Of a DNA stretch of 64,000 nt, positions 46,117 to 57,472 are shown piece by piece (the stretch's first letter is position 1; every line of letters begins with the position of its first letter). Origin of the DNA: Gari tellinella (lineage: Eukaryota > Mollusca > Bivalvia > Cardiida > Psammobiidae); NCBI GenBank assembly GCA_922989275.2, contig OV277870.1:31020742-31084741 (forward strand). Reading direction: 5' to 3'. A model generated the notes under the pieces. That model was not told where the DNA came from and did no database searches. It saw only the letters and a list, made by a program, of their open reading frames with translations. The position numbers were made by a program, and so were the translations under genes.

Positions 46117-46634
46117 TGGTGACACTATCAAAGCGAGGTACGTCATAGGAGTACACAGCAACGAACCGAGGTACCTCCAACAAGCGAGGTAGTTTTTACT
46201 AATACAATGTACCTCGGTAGGTATACCTCGCATTTAGCATGCTCAGTTCAAGATACAAACGCACACAAAATATCTCGAGTACCTCGGTTTGCTTCTCTAC
46301 TACCTGTTTGTGTGTCGGTGTGTGTTTGCACACAGTCGATAACGATATTTGTAGGTGGTGTGTGAGTGTACCTCGTTTTGTAGGTGATGTGTGTGTGTGT
46401 GTTTTTTTACCTCGGTTTGAAACAGAGTTTTTGCCCATTACCTACCTCGTTTTGTCGGTCTAGTGTTTATCGGTAATTCTTTATAAATTCAATATTTTCT
46501 TCACATCATTTGAAACTGTGACTGTCCTGAAAACCTTTTGCCATATTTGCCTTAAGCTTTTTGGCTTATAAAGCGTACACCTCGGTATAAGGGTGTGCAA
46601 CGTGTACCTCTGTCGGATAGTAAAACCAGTATGG
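46114..46634. repeat. ACCTCGGTTTG / CGAGGTA motif region, left flank of the 5S array
   Basis: At least ten copies of ACCTCG(G)TTTG or its complement CGAGGTA within 500 bp, in both orientations, mixed with GT-rich stretches (46,310-46,405). The arrangement copies that of the CCCCGGTTGG motif clusters, with CCTCGG in place of CCCCGG. It ends where the first array unit begins. Confidence 0.65.
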
Positions 46635-46784
46635 GTGCGTTTGTCTGTGTGTGAGACGGCTTTGGAATAGTTTATCTTTCTTTTTTCTCTCAACATCAAT
46701 CTCTTTCTATATAATTTTATATATACATATAAAACAATATATTTACGCATACAAATTGTCATTTGTGAGGTGTCTGTAACAAAC

Positions 46785-49700
46785 TTTGGAGCTTCAGAGA
46801 GACAATGGGAGGGAGCAATAGCACTCGGAAAGACATATAGGAGGGCACATACAAACACTCGGAAGGACGCGGGGAGGGTTGCAGAACACTAGGAAAGACA
46901 CTGGGAGGGATCAGGAACGCTCGGAAGGACGCGGTGAGGGCTCCGAAACACTCGGAAAAGACGTTGGGAGGGATATGGAGCCATCGGAGAGACAATGGGA
47001 GGGAGCCATACCTCTCGGAAAGACACTGGGAGGGCCCAGGAACGCTCGGGCGGACGCTGGGAGGGATCAGAAACACTGGAAAAGACGTTGGGAGGGCTTT
47101 GGAGCCCTCGGAGAGACAATGGGAGGGAGCCATACCTCTCGGAAAAACACAGGGAGGGACCATGAACACTCGAAAGGACGCTGGGAGGGGTGCAGTACAC
47201 TCGGAAAGACACTGGGAGGGATCAGGAACGCTCGGAAGTGCGCTGAGAGGGCTCGGAACCTCGCTTAGAGGGATCGGAACCACGCTGAGAGGACTCGGAA
47301 CCACTCGAAAAGACGTTGGGAGGGCTTTGGAGCTCTCGGAGAGAAAATGGGAGGGAGCCATACCTCTCGAAAAGACACTGGGAGGGCCCAGGAACACTCG
47401 AATGGACGCTTGGAGGGTTCATAAACACTCGGACAGACGCTGAGAGGGAACAGGAACGCTCGGACGGACGCGGGGAGGGTTGCAGAACACTCGGAAAGAC
47501 ACGGGGAGGGATCAGGAACGCTCGGAAGGACGCGGGGAGGGCTCAGACACACTCGGAAAAGACGTTGGGAGGGATATGGAGCCCTCGGAGAGACAATGGG
47601 AGGGAGCCATACCTCTCGGAAAGACACTGGGAGGGCCCAGGAACGCTCGGGCGGACGATGGGAGGGATCAGAAACACTGGAAAAGACGTTGGGAGGGCTT
47701 TGGAGCCCTCGGAGAGACAATGGGAGGGAGCCATACCACTCGGAAAAACACCTGGAGGGCCCAGGAACGCTCGGACGGACGCTGTGAGGGCTCAGAAACG
47801 CTCGAAAAAGACGTTGGGAGGGATTTGGAGCCCTCGGAGAGACAATGGGAGGGAGCCATACCTCTCGGAAAAACACAGGGAGGGACCATGAACACTCGAA
47901 AGGACGCTGGGAGGGGTGCAGTACACTCGGAAAGACACTTGGAGGGATCAGGAACGCTCGGAAGTGCGCTGAGAGGGATCGGAACCTCGCTTAGAGGGAT
48001 CGGAACCACGCTGAGAGGACTCGGAACCACTCGAAAAGACGTTGGGAGGGCTTTGGAGCTCTCGGAGAGAAAATGGGAGGGAGCCATACCTCTCGAAAAG
48101 ACACTGGGAGGGCCCAGGAACACTCGAATGGACGCTGTGAGGGGTCATGAACACTCGGACAGACGCTAAGAGGGATCAGGAATGCTCGGAAGGATGCGGA
48201 GAGAGCTCAGTAACACTCAAAAGACGTTGGGAGGGCTTTGGAGGCCTCGGAGAGACAATGGGAGGGAGCAATACCACTCGGGGAGACACTGGGAGGACCC
48301 AGGAACACTCGGAAAGTTCGCTAGGAGGGAAGCATTACACTCGGAAAGACACTGGGAGGGATCATGGACGCTCGGACAGACGCTGGGAGGGATCACGATC
48401 ACTCGAAAACACGTTCGGAGGGCGTTGGAGCTCTCGGAGAGACAATGGGAGGGAGCCATACCTCTCGGAAAGACACAGGGAGGGACCATGAACACTCTAA
48501 AGGACGCTGGGAGGGGTGCAGTACACTCGGAAAGACACTGGGAGGGATCAGGAACGCTCGGATGTGCGCTGAGAGGGATCGGAACCTCGCTTAGAGGGAT
48601 CGGAACCACGCTGAGAGGACTCGGAACCACTCGAAAAGACGTTGGGAGGGCTTTGGAGCTCTCGGAGAGAAAATGGGAGGGAGCCATACCTCTCGAAAAG
48701 ACACTGGGAGGGCCCAGGAACACTCGAATGGACGCTTGGAGGGTTCATAAACACTCGGACAGACGCTGAGAGGGAACAGGAACGCTCGGAAGGACGCGGG
48801 GAGGGTTGCAGAACACTCGGAAAGACACTGGGAGGGATCAGGAACGCTCGGAAGGACGCGGGGAGGGCTCAGACACACTCGGAAAAGACGTTGGGAGGGA
48901 TATGGAGCCCTCGGAGAGACAATGGGAGGGAGCCATACCTCTCGGAAAGACACTGGGAGGGCCCAGGAACGCTCGGGCGGACGATGGGAGGGATCAGAAA
49001 CACTGGAAAAGACGTTGGGAGGGCTTTGGAGCCCTCGGAGAGACAATGGGAGGGAGCCATGCCACTCGGAAAAACACCTGGAGGGCCCAGGAACGCTCGG
49101 ACGGACGCTGTGAGGGCTCAGAAACGCTCGAAAAAGACGTTGGGAGGGATTTGGAGCCCTCGGAGAGACAACGGGAGGGAGCCATACCTCTCGGAAAAAC
49201 ACAGGGAGGGACCATGAACACTCGAAAGGACGCTGGGAGGGGTGCAGTACACTCGGAAAGACACTTGGAGGGATCAGGAACGCTCGGAAGTGCGCTGAGA
49301 GGGATCGGAACCTCGCTTAGAGGGATCGGAACCCCGCTGAGAGGACTCGGAACCACTCGAAAAGACGTTGGGAGGGCTTTGGAGCTCTCGGAGAGAAAAT
49401 GGGAGGGAGCCATACCTCTCGAAAAGACACTGGGAGGGCCCAGGAACACTCGAATCGACGCTATGAGGGGTCATGAACACTCGGACAGACGCTAAGAGGG
49501 ATCAGGAATGCTCGGAAGGATGCGGAGAGAGCTCACTAACACTCAAAAGACGTTGGGAGGGCTTTGGAGGCCTCGGAGAGACAATGGGAGGGAGCAATAC
49601 CACTCGGGGAGACACTGGGAGGACCCAGGAACACTCGGAAAGTTCGCTAGGAGGGAAGCATTACACTCGGAAAGACACTGGGAGGGATCATGGACGCTCG

Positions 49701-50043
49701 GACAGACGCTGGGAGGGATCACGATCACTCGAAAACACGTTCGGAGGGCGTTGGAGCTCTCGGAGAGACAATGGGAGGGAGCCATACCTCTCGGAAAGAC
49801 ACTGGGAGGGACCAGGAACACAGGAAAGGACGCTGGCAGGAATGCAGTACACTCGGAAAGATACCGGCAGGGATCAGGAACTCTCGGATGGACGCTGGGA
49901 GGGCTCAGAAACACTCGAAAAGACGTTGGGATGGCTTTTGAGCCCTTGGAGAGACGATGGGAGGGAGCCATACCTCTCGGAAAGACACTGGGGGGGGGGA
50001 CCAGGAACACTCGAAATGACGCTAGGAGGGGTACAGTACACAT
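46785..50043 (+). repeat. 31 bp minisatellite block, unit 1 (expanded)
   Basis: About 105 copies of a 31 bp monomer, consensus near CGGAAAGACACTGGGAGGGA + TCAGGAACGCT, with 30 and 32 bp variants. Variant monomers recur in fixed order, giving higher-order periods of about 600 and 726 bp. A 1,326 bp copy (about 47,316-48,641 repeated as 48,642-49,967) accounts for the extra length relative to other units. Overlapping open frames on both strands (up to 229 codons) follow from a stop-poor monomer whose length is not a multiple of three. Confidence 0.95.
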
Positions 50044-50112
50044 GGTTTTTGCGTGTTTGTCCTGCATGCCGGGTACCGGGTTTGAATCTCACCAGAGCGC
50101 AATTTTTTTTTA
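50044..50112 (+). other. tRNA-like 3' half with T run (one per unit)
   Basis: GGGTACCGGGTTTGAATCTC has the form of a T-arm and B-box, followed by ACCAGAGCGCA and a run of nine T (50,102-50,110), like an RNA polymerase III terminator. The 5' half is missing, replaced by minisatellite. Further copies: 53,531-53,598, 57,018-57,085 and 60,504-60,572; a fifth starts at 63,991 and is cut by the window edge. It may be a truncated SINE head. Transcription is doubtful without an A-box. Confidence 0.35.
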
Positions 50113-50383
50113 TTGAAATGCATGTTTTTAAACAGAATTTCTTATCCTAAACTAATTCTTACCCATTTATATAAGCATTTGACATACATTAAATTTACAA
50201 ATTACTATTTTTAATGCTAAATCTGGTTGCGAGCCTCTTTAAACATAAAGCCATTTATTTAGAAAGAATAACTTAGTTTTTATGTACAGTGCTCCCTCTC
50301 TACAACGACACCCAATGGGAGACAAACCTTGAGTGCGTTGTTCGGAGGGAGTCGTTATAGGGAGGGAAATGGGTTAACATTTG

Positions 50384-50448
50384 CAAACAGCTTGAATCCA
50401 GATCAGACTCCGCGTAACGCGGCGTCTGATCTGGATTCAAGCTGTTTG
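50384..50448. repeat. 65 bp near-perfect hairpin in the 5S spacer
   Basis: The arms CAAACAGCTTGAATCCAGAT and the complement ATCTGGATTCAAGCTGTTTG pair over ~32 bp with one mismatch around a GCGTAACGC centre. Other unit copies: 53,871-53,935, 57,358-57,422 and 60,844-60,908. It belongs to the same hairpin family as 13,058-13,122. Confidence 0.9.
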
Positions 50449-50498
50449 TCACTCATCATTAACCTTTTTCTGTCAAAATTATCATTATGTAACTATTA

Positions 50499-50555
50499 CT
50501 CGAGACCAGTTAGTACTTGGATAGGTGACCTCCTAGGAATAACGAGTGCGGTAGA
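50499..50555 (+). pseudogene. 5S rRNA 3'-half fragment, plus strand (unit 1)
   Basis: CTCGAGACCAGTTAGTACTT, then GGATAGGTGACCTCCTAGGA, match the 3' half of 5S rRNA, including the box C region, but start abruptly at mid-gene with no box A. It is in the opposite orientation to the full gene 450 bp to the right and has independent differences from it. It is not an inverted copy of that gene's present sequence, so it is an older fragment, possibly from a 5S-derived retroposon. Confidence 0.8.
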
Positions 50556-50593
50556 AATTTTCCTATATTTCTGTCTTTTTTAATTGTTTTTAG

Positions 50594-50939
50594 ATTGGAC
50601 ATTTTCTAGTTTAACACATTCAACCCTAGCGACGAGTTAACTCGTCATTTACAAACTGTAGTGCACACGTTTCAAATGTAAACGGTGCACATGGCTTGAT
50701 AACGGAAAATGACGAGTGAACACGTTATCAGGGATCAATTGGTCAAACAACCATACCATATCATTGACGTTTATATAGTTTGGATCCATATGAGACGCCA
50801 AGTTACTGACTACGGAAACCTGCCAGCAACCATCGCCCGGCTTAGTACAATTGTGATATTCTCAGGTACCCGGTTTATAAATGACGAGTATTCTCGTCTC
50901 TAGGGTTGATTGTGTTTAAACTGCAAAAAAAAGTCCAAT
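50594..50939. mobile_element. 346 bp long-TIR MITE-like segment in the 5S spacer
   Basis: The left end ATTGGACATTTTCTAGTTTA and following CAACCCTAGCGACGAG pair with the right end CTCGTCTCTAGGGTTG...GTTTAAACTG...GTCCAAT. Imperfect arms of ~60 bp include TCGTCATTTA / TAAATGACGA. The motif CCTAGCGACGAG also occurs in the outer arms of the foldback elements (2,190-2,210, 4,670 and 7,710), so the two are related. Other copies: 54,081-54,426, 57,568-57,913 and 61,054-61,399. The short frame inside (MTSEHVIRDQ...) is incidental. Confidence 0.7.
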
Positions 50940-51000
50940 ATAAAGACAAAACTAATTTAAAAAACAACAAAAATCAACAACAAAAAAACAGACAAATAGG

Positions 51001-51005
51001 AAAAA
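51001..51005 (-). terminator. Pol III terminator of 5S gene, unit 1
   Basis: Five T on the minus strand directly after the 5S 3' end; another T7 run lies about 20 bases further on. Equivalent sites: 54,488-54,492, 57,975-57,979 and 61,461-61,465. Confidence 0.75.
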
Positions 51006-51123
51006 GCCTGAGGCGCCCGGTATTACCAAGCGGTCACCCATCCAAGTACTGACCGGGCTCCACGTTGCTTAACTTCGGTGATCGGACGAGAACCGTAGTG
51101 TTTAACGTGATATGGCAGTAGAC
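51006..51123 (-). rRNA. 5S rRNA: 5S ribosomal RNA gene, unit 1
   Basis: A 118 nt gene on the minus strand starting GTCTACTGCCATATCACG and ending GGGCGCCTCAGGC. The internal control region is recognisable: box A with intermediate element (AAGTTAAGCAACGTGG, GAGCCCGG) and box C (AGTACTTGGATGGGTGACCG). A TATA-like box is at -30 and T5 follows the 3' end. Compared with the usual animal 5S pattern, the 3' strand of helix I is GCCTCAGGC instead of GCTGTAGGC and base 7 is T, so three consecutive helix I pairs are lost. It could be a divergent expressed variant or a pseudogene homogenised in the array. All four copies in the window look identical. Confidence 0.85.
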
Positions 51124-51146
51124 ACTGTTGGTCAATTCTAAAGGGA

Positions 51147-51153
51147 TTTTATA
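51147..51153 (-). promoter_or_regulatory. TATA-like box upstream of 5S gene, unit 1
   Basis: TATAAAA on the minus strand, 30 to 24 bases before the 5S start, the position used by TATA-dependent invertebrate 5S promoters. Equivalent sites: 54,634-54,640, 58,121-58,127 and 61,607-61,613. Confidence 0.6.
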
Positions 51154-51600
51154 GTGAATCTGTTTGTGAAGCATACCGCGTAGATAACCTGCAACTTACT
51201 CGTTGGTTTGGATTCAAATCAGTTTCGTATAAACACTGAACGTTATTATACAAGTGGTACTTTCGATATTTCCAAAATTATGTGTTCTGAAATGTTCAAG
51301 TTTAAAAGCATTGTACTTGGTATAAACGAATAGTAAACTATGTACTATTTCAGCCAATCAGCTTTCTCCATTGTCATAGTTCGTTTGTCTTACTGTATTT
51401 TCTATGTCGAATATGTTCTATGTTATATATTGGCACACGAGTGTGTGTGTGTGCGTTTGTCTGTGTGTGAGACGGCTTTGGAATAGTTTATCTTTCTTTT
51501 TTCTCTCAACATCAATCTCTTTCTATATAATTTTATATATACATATAAAACAATATATTTACGCATACAAATTGTCATTTGTGAGGTGTCTGTAACAAAC

Positions 51601-53530
51601 TTTGGAGCTTCAGAGAGACAATGGGAGGGAGTAATAGCACTCGGAAAGACATATAGGAGGGCACATACAAACACTCGGAAGGACGCGGGGAGGGTTGCAG
51701 AACACTAGGAAAGACACTGGGAGGGATCAGGAACGCTCGGAAGGACGCGGTGAGGGCTCCGAAACACTCGGAAAAGACGTTGGGAGGGATATGGAGCCAT
51801 CGGAGAGACAATGGGAGGGAGCCATACCTCTCGGAAAGACACTGGGAGGGCCCAGGAACGCTCGGGCGGACGCTGGGAGGGATCAGAAACACTGGAAAAG
51901 ACGTTGGGAGGGCTTTGGAGCCCTCGGAGAGACAATGGGAGGGAGCCATACCTCTCGGAAAAACACAGGGAGGGACCATGAACACTCGAAAGGACGCTGG
52001 GAGGGGTGCAGTACACTCGGAAAGACACTGGGAGGGATCAGGAACGCTCGGAAGTGCGCTGAGAGGGCTCGGAACCTCGCTTAGAGGGATCGGAACCACG
52101 CTGAGAGGACTCGGAACCACTCGAAAAGACGTTGGGAGGGCTTTGGAGCTCTCGGAGAGAAAATGGGAGGGAGCCATACCTCTCGAAAAGACACTGGGAG
52201 GGCCCAGGAACACTCGAATGGACGCTTGGAGGGTTCATAAACACTCGGACAGACGCTGAGAGGGAACAGGAACGCTCGGAAGGACGCGGGGAGGGTTGCA
52301 AAACACTCGGAAAGACACTGGGAGGGATCAGGAACGCTCGGAAGGACGCGGGGAGGGCTCAGACACACTCGGAAAAGACGTTGGGAGGGATATGGAGCCC
52401 TCGGAGAGACAATGGGAGGGAGCCATACCTCTCGGAAAGACACTGGGAGGGCCCAGGAACGCTCGGGCGGACGATGGGAGGGATCAGAAACACTGGAAAA
52501 GACGTTGGGAGGGCTTTGGAGCCCTCGGAGAGACAATGGGAGGGAGCCATGCCACTCGGAAAAACACCTGGAGGGCCCAGGAACGCTCGGACGGACGCTG
52601 TGAGGGCTCAGAAACGCTCGAAAAAGACGTTGGGAGGGATTTGGAGCCCTCGGAGAGACAATGGGAGGGAGCCATACCTCTCGGAAAAACACAGGGAGGG
52701 ACCACGAACACTCGAAAGGACGCTGGGAGGGGTGCAGTACACTCGGAAAGACACTGGGAGGGATCAGGAACGCTCGGAAGTGCGCTGAGAGGGATCGGAA
52801 CCTCGCTTAGAGGGATCGGAACCACGCTGAGAGGACTCGGAACCACTCGAAAAGACGTTGGGAGGGCTTTGGAGCTCTCGGAGAGAAAATGGGAGGGAGC
52901 CATACCTCTCGAAAAGACACTGGGAGGGCCCAGGAACACTCGAATGGACGCTGTGAGGGGTCATGAACACTCGGACAGACGCTAAGAGGGATCAGGAATG
53001 CTCGGAAGGATGCGGAGAGAGCTCACTAACACTCAAAAGACGTTGGGAGGGCTTTGGAGGCCTCGGAGAGACAATGGGAGGGAGCAATACCACTCGGGGA
53101 GACACTGGGAGGACCCAGGAACACTCGGAAAGTTCGCTAGGAGGGAAGCATTACACTCGGAAAGACACTGGGAGGGATCATGGACGCTCGGACAGACGCT
53201 GGGAGGGATCACGATCACTCGAAAACACGTTCGGAGGGCGTTGGAGCTCTCGGAGAGACAATGGGAGGGAGCTATACCTCTCGGAAAGACACTGGGAGGG
53301 ACAAGGAACACAGGAAAGGACGCTGGCAGGAATGCAGTACACTCGGAAAGATACCGGCAGGGATCAGGAACTCTCGGATGGACGCTGGGAGGGCTCAGAA
53401 ACACTCGAAAAGACGTTGGGATGGCTTTTGAGCCCTTGGAGAGACGATGGGAGGGAGCCATACCTCTCGGAAAGACACTGGGGGGGACCAGGAAAACTCG
53501 AAATGACGCTAGGAGGGGTACAGTACACAT
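51601..53530 (+). repeat. 31 bp minisatellite block, unit 2
   Basis: About 62 monomers with the same variant order as units 3 to 5. It begins TTTGGAGCTTCAGAGAGACA and ends GGGGTACAGTACACAT. Open frames on both strands are artefacts of the repeat. Confidence 0.95.
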
Positions 53531-53985
53531 GGTTTTTGCGTGTTTGTCCTGCATGCCGGGTACCGGGTTTGAATCTCACCAGAGCGCAATTTTTTTTTAT
53601 TGAAATGCATGTTTTTAAACAGAATTTCTTATCCTAAACTAATTCTTACCCATTTATATAAGCATTTGACATACATTATATTTACAAATTACTATTTTTA
53701 ATGCTAAATCTGGTTGCGAGCCTCTTTAAACATAAAGCCATTTATTTAGAAAGAATAACTTAGTTTTTATGTACAGTGCTCCCTCTCTACAACGACACCC
53801 AATGGGAGACAAACCTTACGTGCGTTGTTCGGAGGGAGTCGTTATAGGGAGGGAAATGGGTTAACATTTGCAAACAGCTTGAATCCAGATCAGACTCCGC
53901 GTAACGCGGCGTCTGATCTGGATTCAAGCTGTTTGTCACTCATCATTAACCTTTTTCTGTCAAAATTATCATTATGTAACTATTA

Positions 53986-54042
53986 CTCGAGACCAGTTAG
54001 TACTTGGATAGGTGACCTCCTAGGAATAACGAGTGCGGTAGA
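53986..54042 (+). pseudogene. 5S rRNA 3'-half fragment, unit 2
   Basis: Same 57 bp as 50,499-50,555, offset exactly 3,487 bp. Confidence 0.8.
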
Positions 54043-54492
54043 AATTGTCCTATATTTCTGTCTTTTTTAATTGTTTTTAGATTGGACATTTTCTAGTTTA
54101 ACACATTCAACCCTAGCGACGAGTTAACTCGTCATTTACAAACTGTAGTGCACACGTTTCAAATGTAAACGGTGCACATGGCTTGATAACGGAAAATGAC
54201 GAGTGAACACGTTATCAGGGATCAATTGGTCAAACAACCATACCATATCATTGACGTTTATATAGTTTGGATCCATATGAGACGCCAAGTTACTGACTAC
54301 GGAAACCTGCCAGCAACCATCGCCCGGCTTAGTACAATTGTGATATTTTCAGGTACCCGGTTTATAAATGACGAGTATTCTCGTCTCTAGGGTTGATTGT
54401 GTTTAAACTGCAAAAAAAAGTCCAATATAAAGACAAAACTAATTTAAAAAACAACAAAAATCAACAACAAAAAAACAGACAAATAGGAAAAA

Positions 54493-54610
54493 GCCTGAGG
54501 CGCCCGGTATTACCAAGCGGTCACCCATCCAAGTACTGACCGGGCTCCACGTTGCTTAACTTCGGTGATCGGACGAGAACCGTAGTGTTTAACGTGATAT
54601 GGCAGTAGAC
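54493..54610 (-). rRNA. 5S rRNA: 5S ribosomal RNA gene, unit 2
   Basis: Identical by eye to the copy at 51,006-51,123, with the same T5 terminator (54,488-54,492) and TATA-like box (54,634-54,640). Confidence 0.85.
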
Positions 54611-55087
54611 ACTGTTGGTCAATTCTAAAGGGATTTTATAGTGAATCTGTTTGTGAAGCATACCGCGTAGATAACCTGCAACTTACTCGTTGGTTTGGAT
54701 TCAAATCAGTTTCGTATAAACACTGAACGTTATTATACAAGTGGTACTTTCGATATTTCCAAAATTATGTGTTCTGAAATGTTCCAGTTTAAAAGCATTG
54801 TACTTGGTATAAACGAATAGTAAACTATGTACTATTTCAGCCAATCAGCTTTCTCCATTGTCATAGTTCGTTTGTCTTACTGTATTTTCTATGTCGAATA
54901 TGTTCTATGTTATATATTGGCACACGAGTGTGTGTGTGTGCGTTTGTCTGTGTGTGAGACGGCTTTGGAATAGTTTATCTTTCTTTTTTCTCTCAACATC
55001 AATCTCTTTCTATATAATTTTATATATACATATAAAACAATATATTTACGCATACAAATTGTCATTTGTGAGGTGTCTGTAACAAAC

Positions 55088-57017
55088 TTTGGAGCTTCAG
55101 AGAGACAATGGGAGGGAGCAATAGCACTCGGAAAGACATATAGGAGGGCACATACAAACACTCGGAAGGACGCGGGGAGGGTTGCAGAACACTAGGAAAG
55201 ACACTGGGAGGGATCAGGAACGCTCGGAAGGACGCGGTGAGGGCTCCGAAACACTCGGAAAAGACGTTGGGAGGGATATGGAGCCATCGGAGAGACAATG
55301 GGAGGGAGCCATACCTCTCGGAAAGACACTGGGAGGGCCCAGGAACGCTCGGGCGGACGCTGGGAGGGATCAGAAACACTGGAAAAGACGTTGGGAGGGC
55401 TTTGGAGCCCTCGGAGAGACAATGGGAGGGAGCCATACCTCTCGGAAAGACACAGGGAGGGACCATGAACACTCGAAAGGACGCTGGGAGGGGTGCAGTA
55501 CACTCGGAAAGACACTGGGAGGGATCAGGAACGCTCGGAAGTGCGCTGAGAGGGCTCGGAACCTCGCTTAGAGGGATCGGAACCACGCTGAGAGGACTCG
55601 GAACCACTCGAAAAGACGTTGGGAGGGCTTTGGAGCTCTCGGAGAGAAAATGGGAGGGAGCCATACCTCTCGAAAAGACACTGGGAGGGCCCAGGAACAC
55701 TCGAATGGACGCTTGGAGGGGTCATGAACACTCGGACAGACGCTGAGAGGGATCAGAAACGCTCGGAAGGACGCGGGGAGGGTTGCAGAACACTCGGAAA
55801 GACACTGGGAGGGATCAGGAACGCTCGGAAGGACGCGGGGAGGGCTCAGACACACTCGGAAAAGACGTTGGGAGGGATATGGAGCCCTCGGAGAGACAAT
55901 GGGAGGGAGCCATACCTCTCGGAAAGACACTGGGAGGGCCCAGGAACGCTCGGGCGGACGATGGGAGGGATCAGAAACACTGGAAAAGACGTTGGGAGGG
56001 CTTTGGAGCCCTCGGAGAGACAATGGGAGGGAGCCATGCCACTCGGAAAAACACCTGGAGGGCCCAGGAACGCTCGGACGGACGCTGTGAGGGCTCAGAA
56101 ACGCTCGAAAAAGACGTTGGGAGGGATTTGGAGCCCTCGGAGAGACAATGGGAGGGAGCCATACCTCTCGGAAAAACACAGGGAGGGACCATGAACACTC
56201 GAAAGGACGCTGGGAGGGGTGCAGTACACTCGGAAAGACACTGGGAGGGATCAGGAACGCTCGGAAGTGCGCTGAGAGGGATCGGAACCTCGCTTAGAGG
56301 GATCGGAACCACGCTGAGAGGACTCGGAACCACTCGAAAAGACGTTGGGAGGGCTTTGGAGCTCTCGGAGAGAAAATGGGAGGGAGCCATACCTCTCGAA
56401 AAGACACTGGGAGGGCACAGGAACACTCGAATGGACGCTGTGAGGGGTCATGAACACTCGGACAGACGCTAAGAGGGATCAGGAATGCTCGGAAGGATGC
56501 GGAGAGAGCTCAGTAACACTCAAAAGACGTTGGGAGGGCTTTGGAGGCCTCGGAGAGACAATGGGAGGGAGCAATACCACTCGGGGAGACACTGGGAGGA
56601 CCCAGGAACACTCGGAAAGTTCGCTAGGAGGGAAGCATTACACTCGGAAAGACACTGGGAGGGATCATGGACGCTCGGACAGACGCTGGGAGGGATCACG
56701 ATCACTCGAAAACACGTTCGGAGGGCGTTGGAGCTCTCGGAGAGACAATGGGAGGGAGCCATACCTCTCGGAAAGACACTGGGAGGGACCAGGAACACAG
56801 GAAAGGACGCTGGCAGGAATGCAGTACACTCGGAAAGATACCGGCAGGGATCAGGAACTCTCGGATGGACGCTGGGAGGGCTCAGAAACACTCGAAAAGA
56901 CGTTGGGATGGCTTTTGAGCCCTTGGAGAGACGATGGGAGGGAGCCATACCTCTCGGAAAGACACTGGGGGGGACCAGGAACACTCGAAATGACGCTAGG
57001 AGGGGTACAGTTCACAT
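55088..57017 (+). repeat. 31 bp minisatellite block, unit 3
   Basis: Same structure and variant order as unit 2; scattered single-base differences only. Confidence 0.95.
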
Positions 57018-57472
57018 GGTTTTTGCGTGTTTGTCCTGCATGCCGGGTACCGGGTTTGAATCTCACCAGAGCGCAATTTTTTTTTATTGAAATGCATGTT
57101 TTTAAACAGAATTTCTTATCCTAAACTAATTCTTACCCATTTATATAAGCATTTGACATACATTATATTTACAAATTACTATTTTTAATGCTAAATCTGG
57201 TTGCGAGCCTCTTTAAACATAAAGCCATTTATTTAGAAAGAATAACTTAGTTTTTATGTACAGTGCTCCCTCTCTACAACGACACCCAATGGGAGACAAA
57301 CCTTGAGTGCGTTGTTCGGAGGGAGTCGTTATAGGGAGGGAAATTGGTTAACATTTGCAAACAGCTTGAATCCAGATCAGACTCCGCGTAACGCGGCGTC
57401 TGATCTGGATTCAAGCTGTTTGTCACTCATCATTAACCTTTTTCTGTCAAAATTATCATTATGTAACTATTA

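Noticed and set aside
50709..50903. 64-residue ORF in the 5S spacer (MTSEHVIRDQ...)
   Set aside because: It lies wholly within the long-TIR MITE-like segment and has no transposase or other domain features.
51404..51595. 63-residue hydrophobic ORF recurring in each unit (MSNMFYVIYWHTS...)
   Set aside because: It recurs only because the unit recurs, contains the GT tract and has no family resemblance. No evidence of expression in the sequence.
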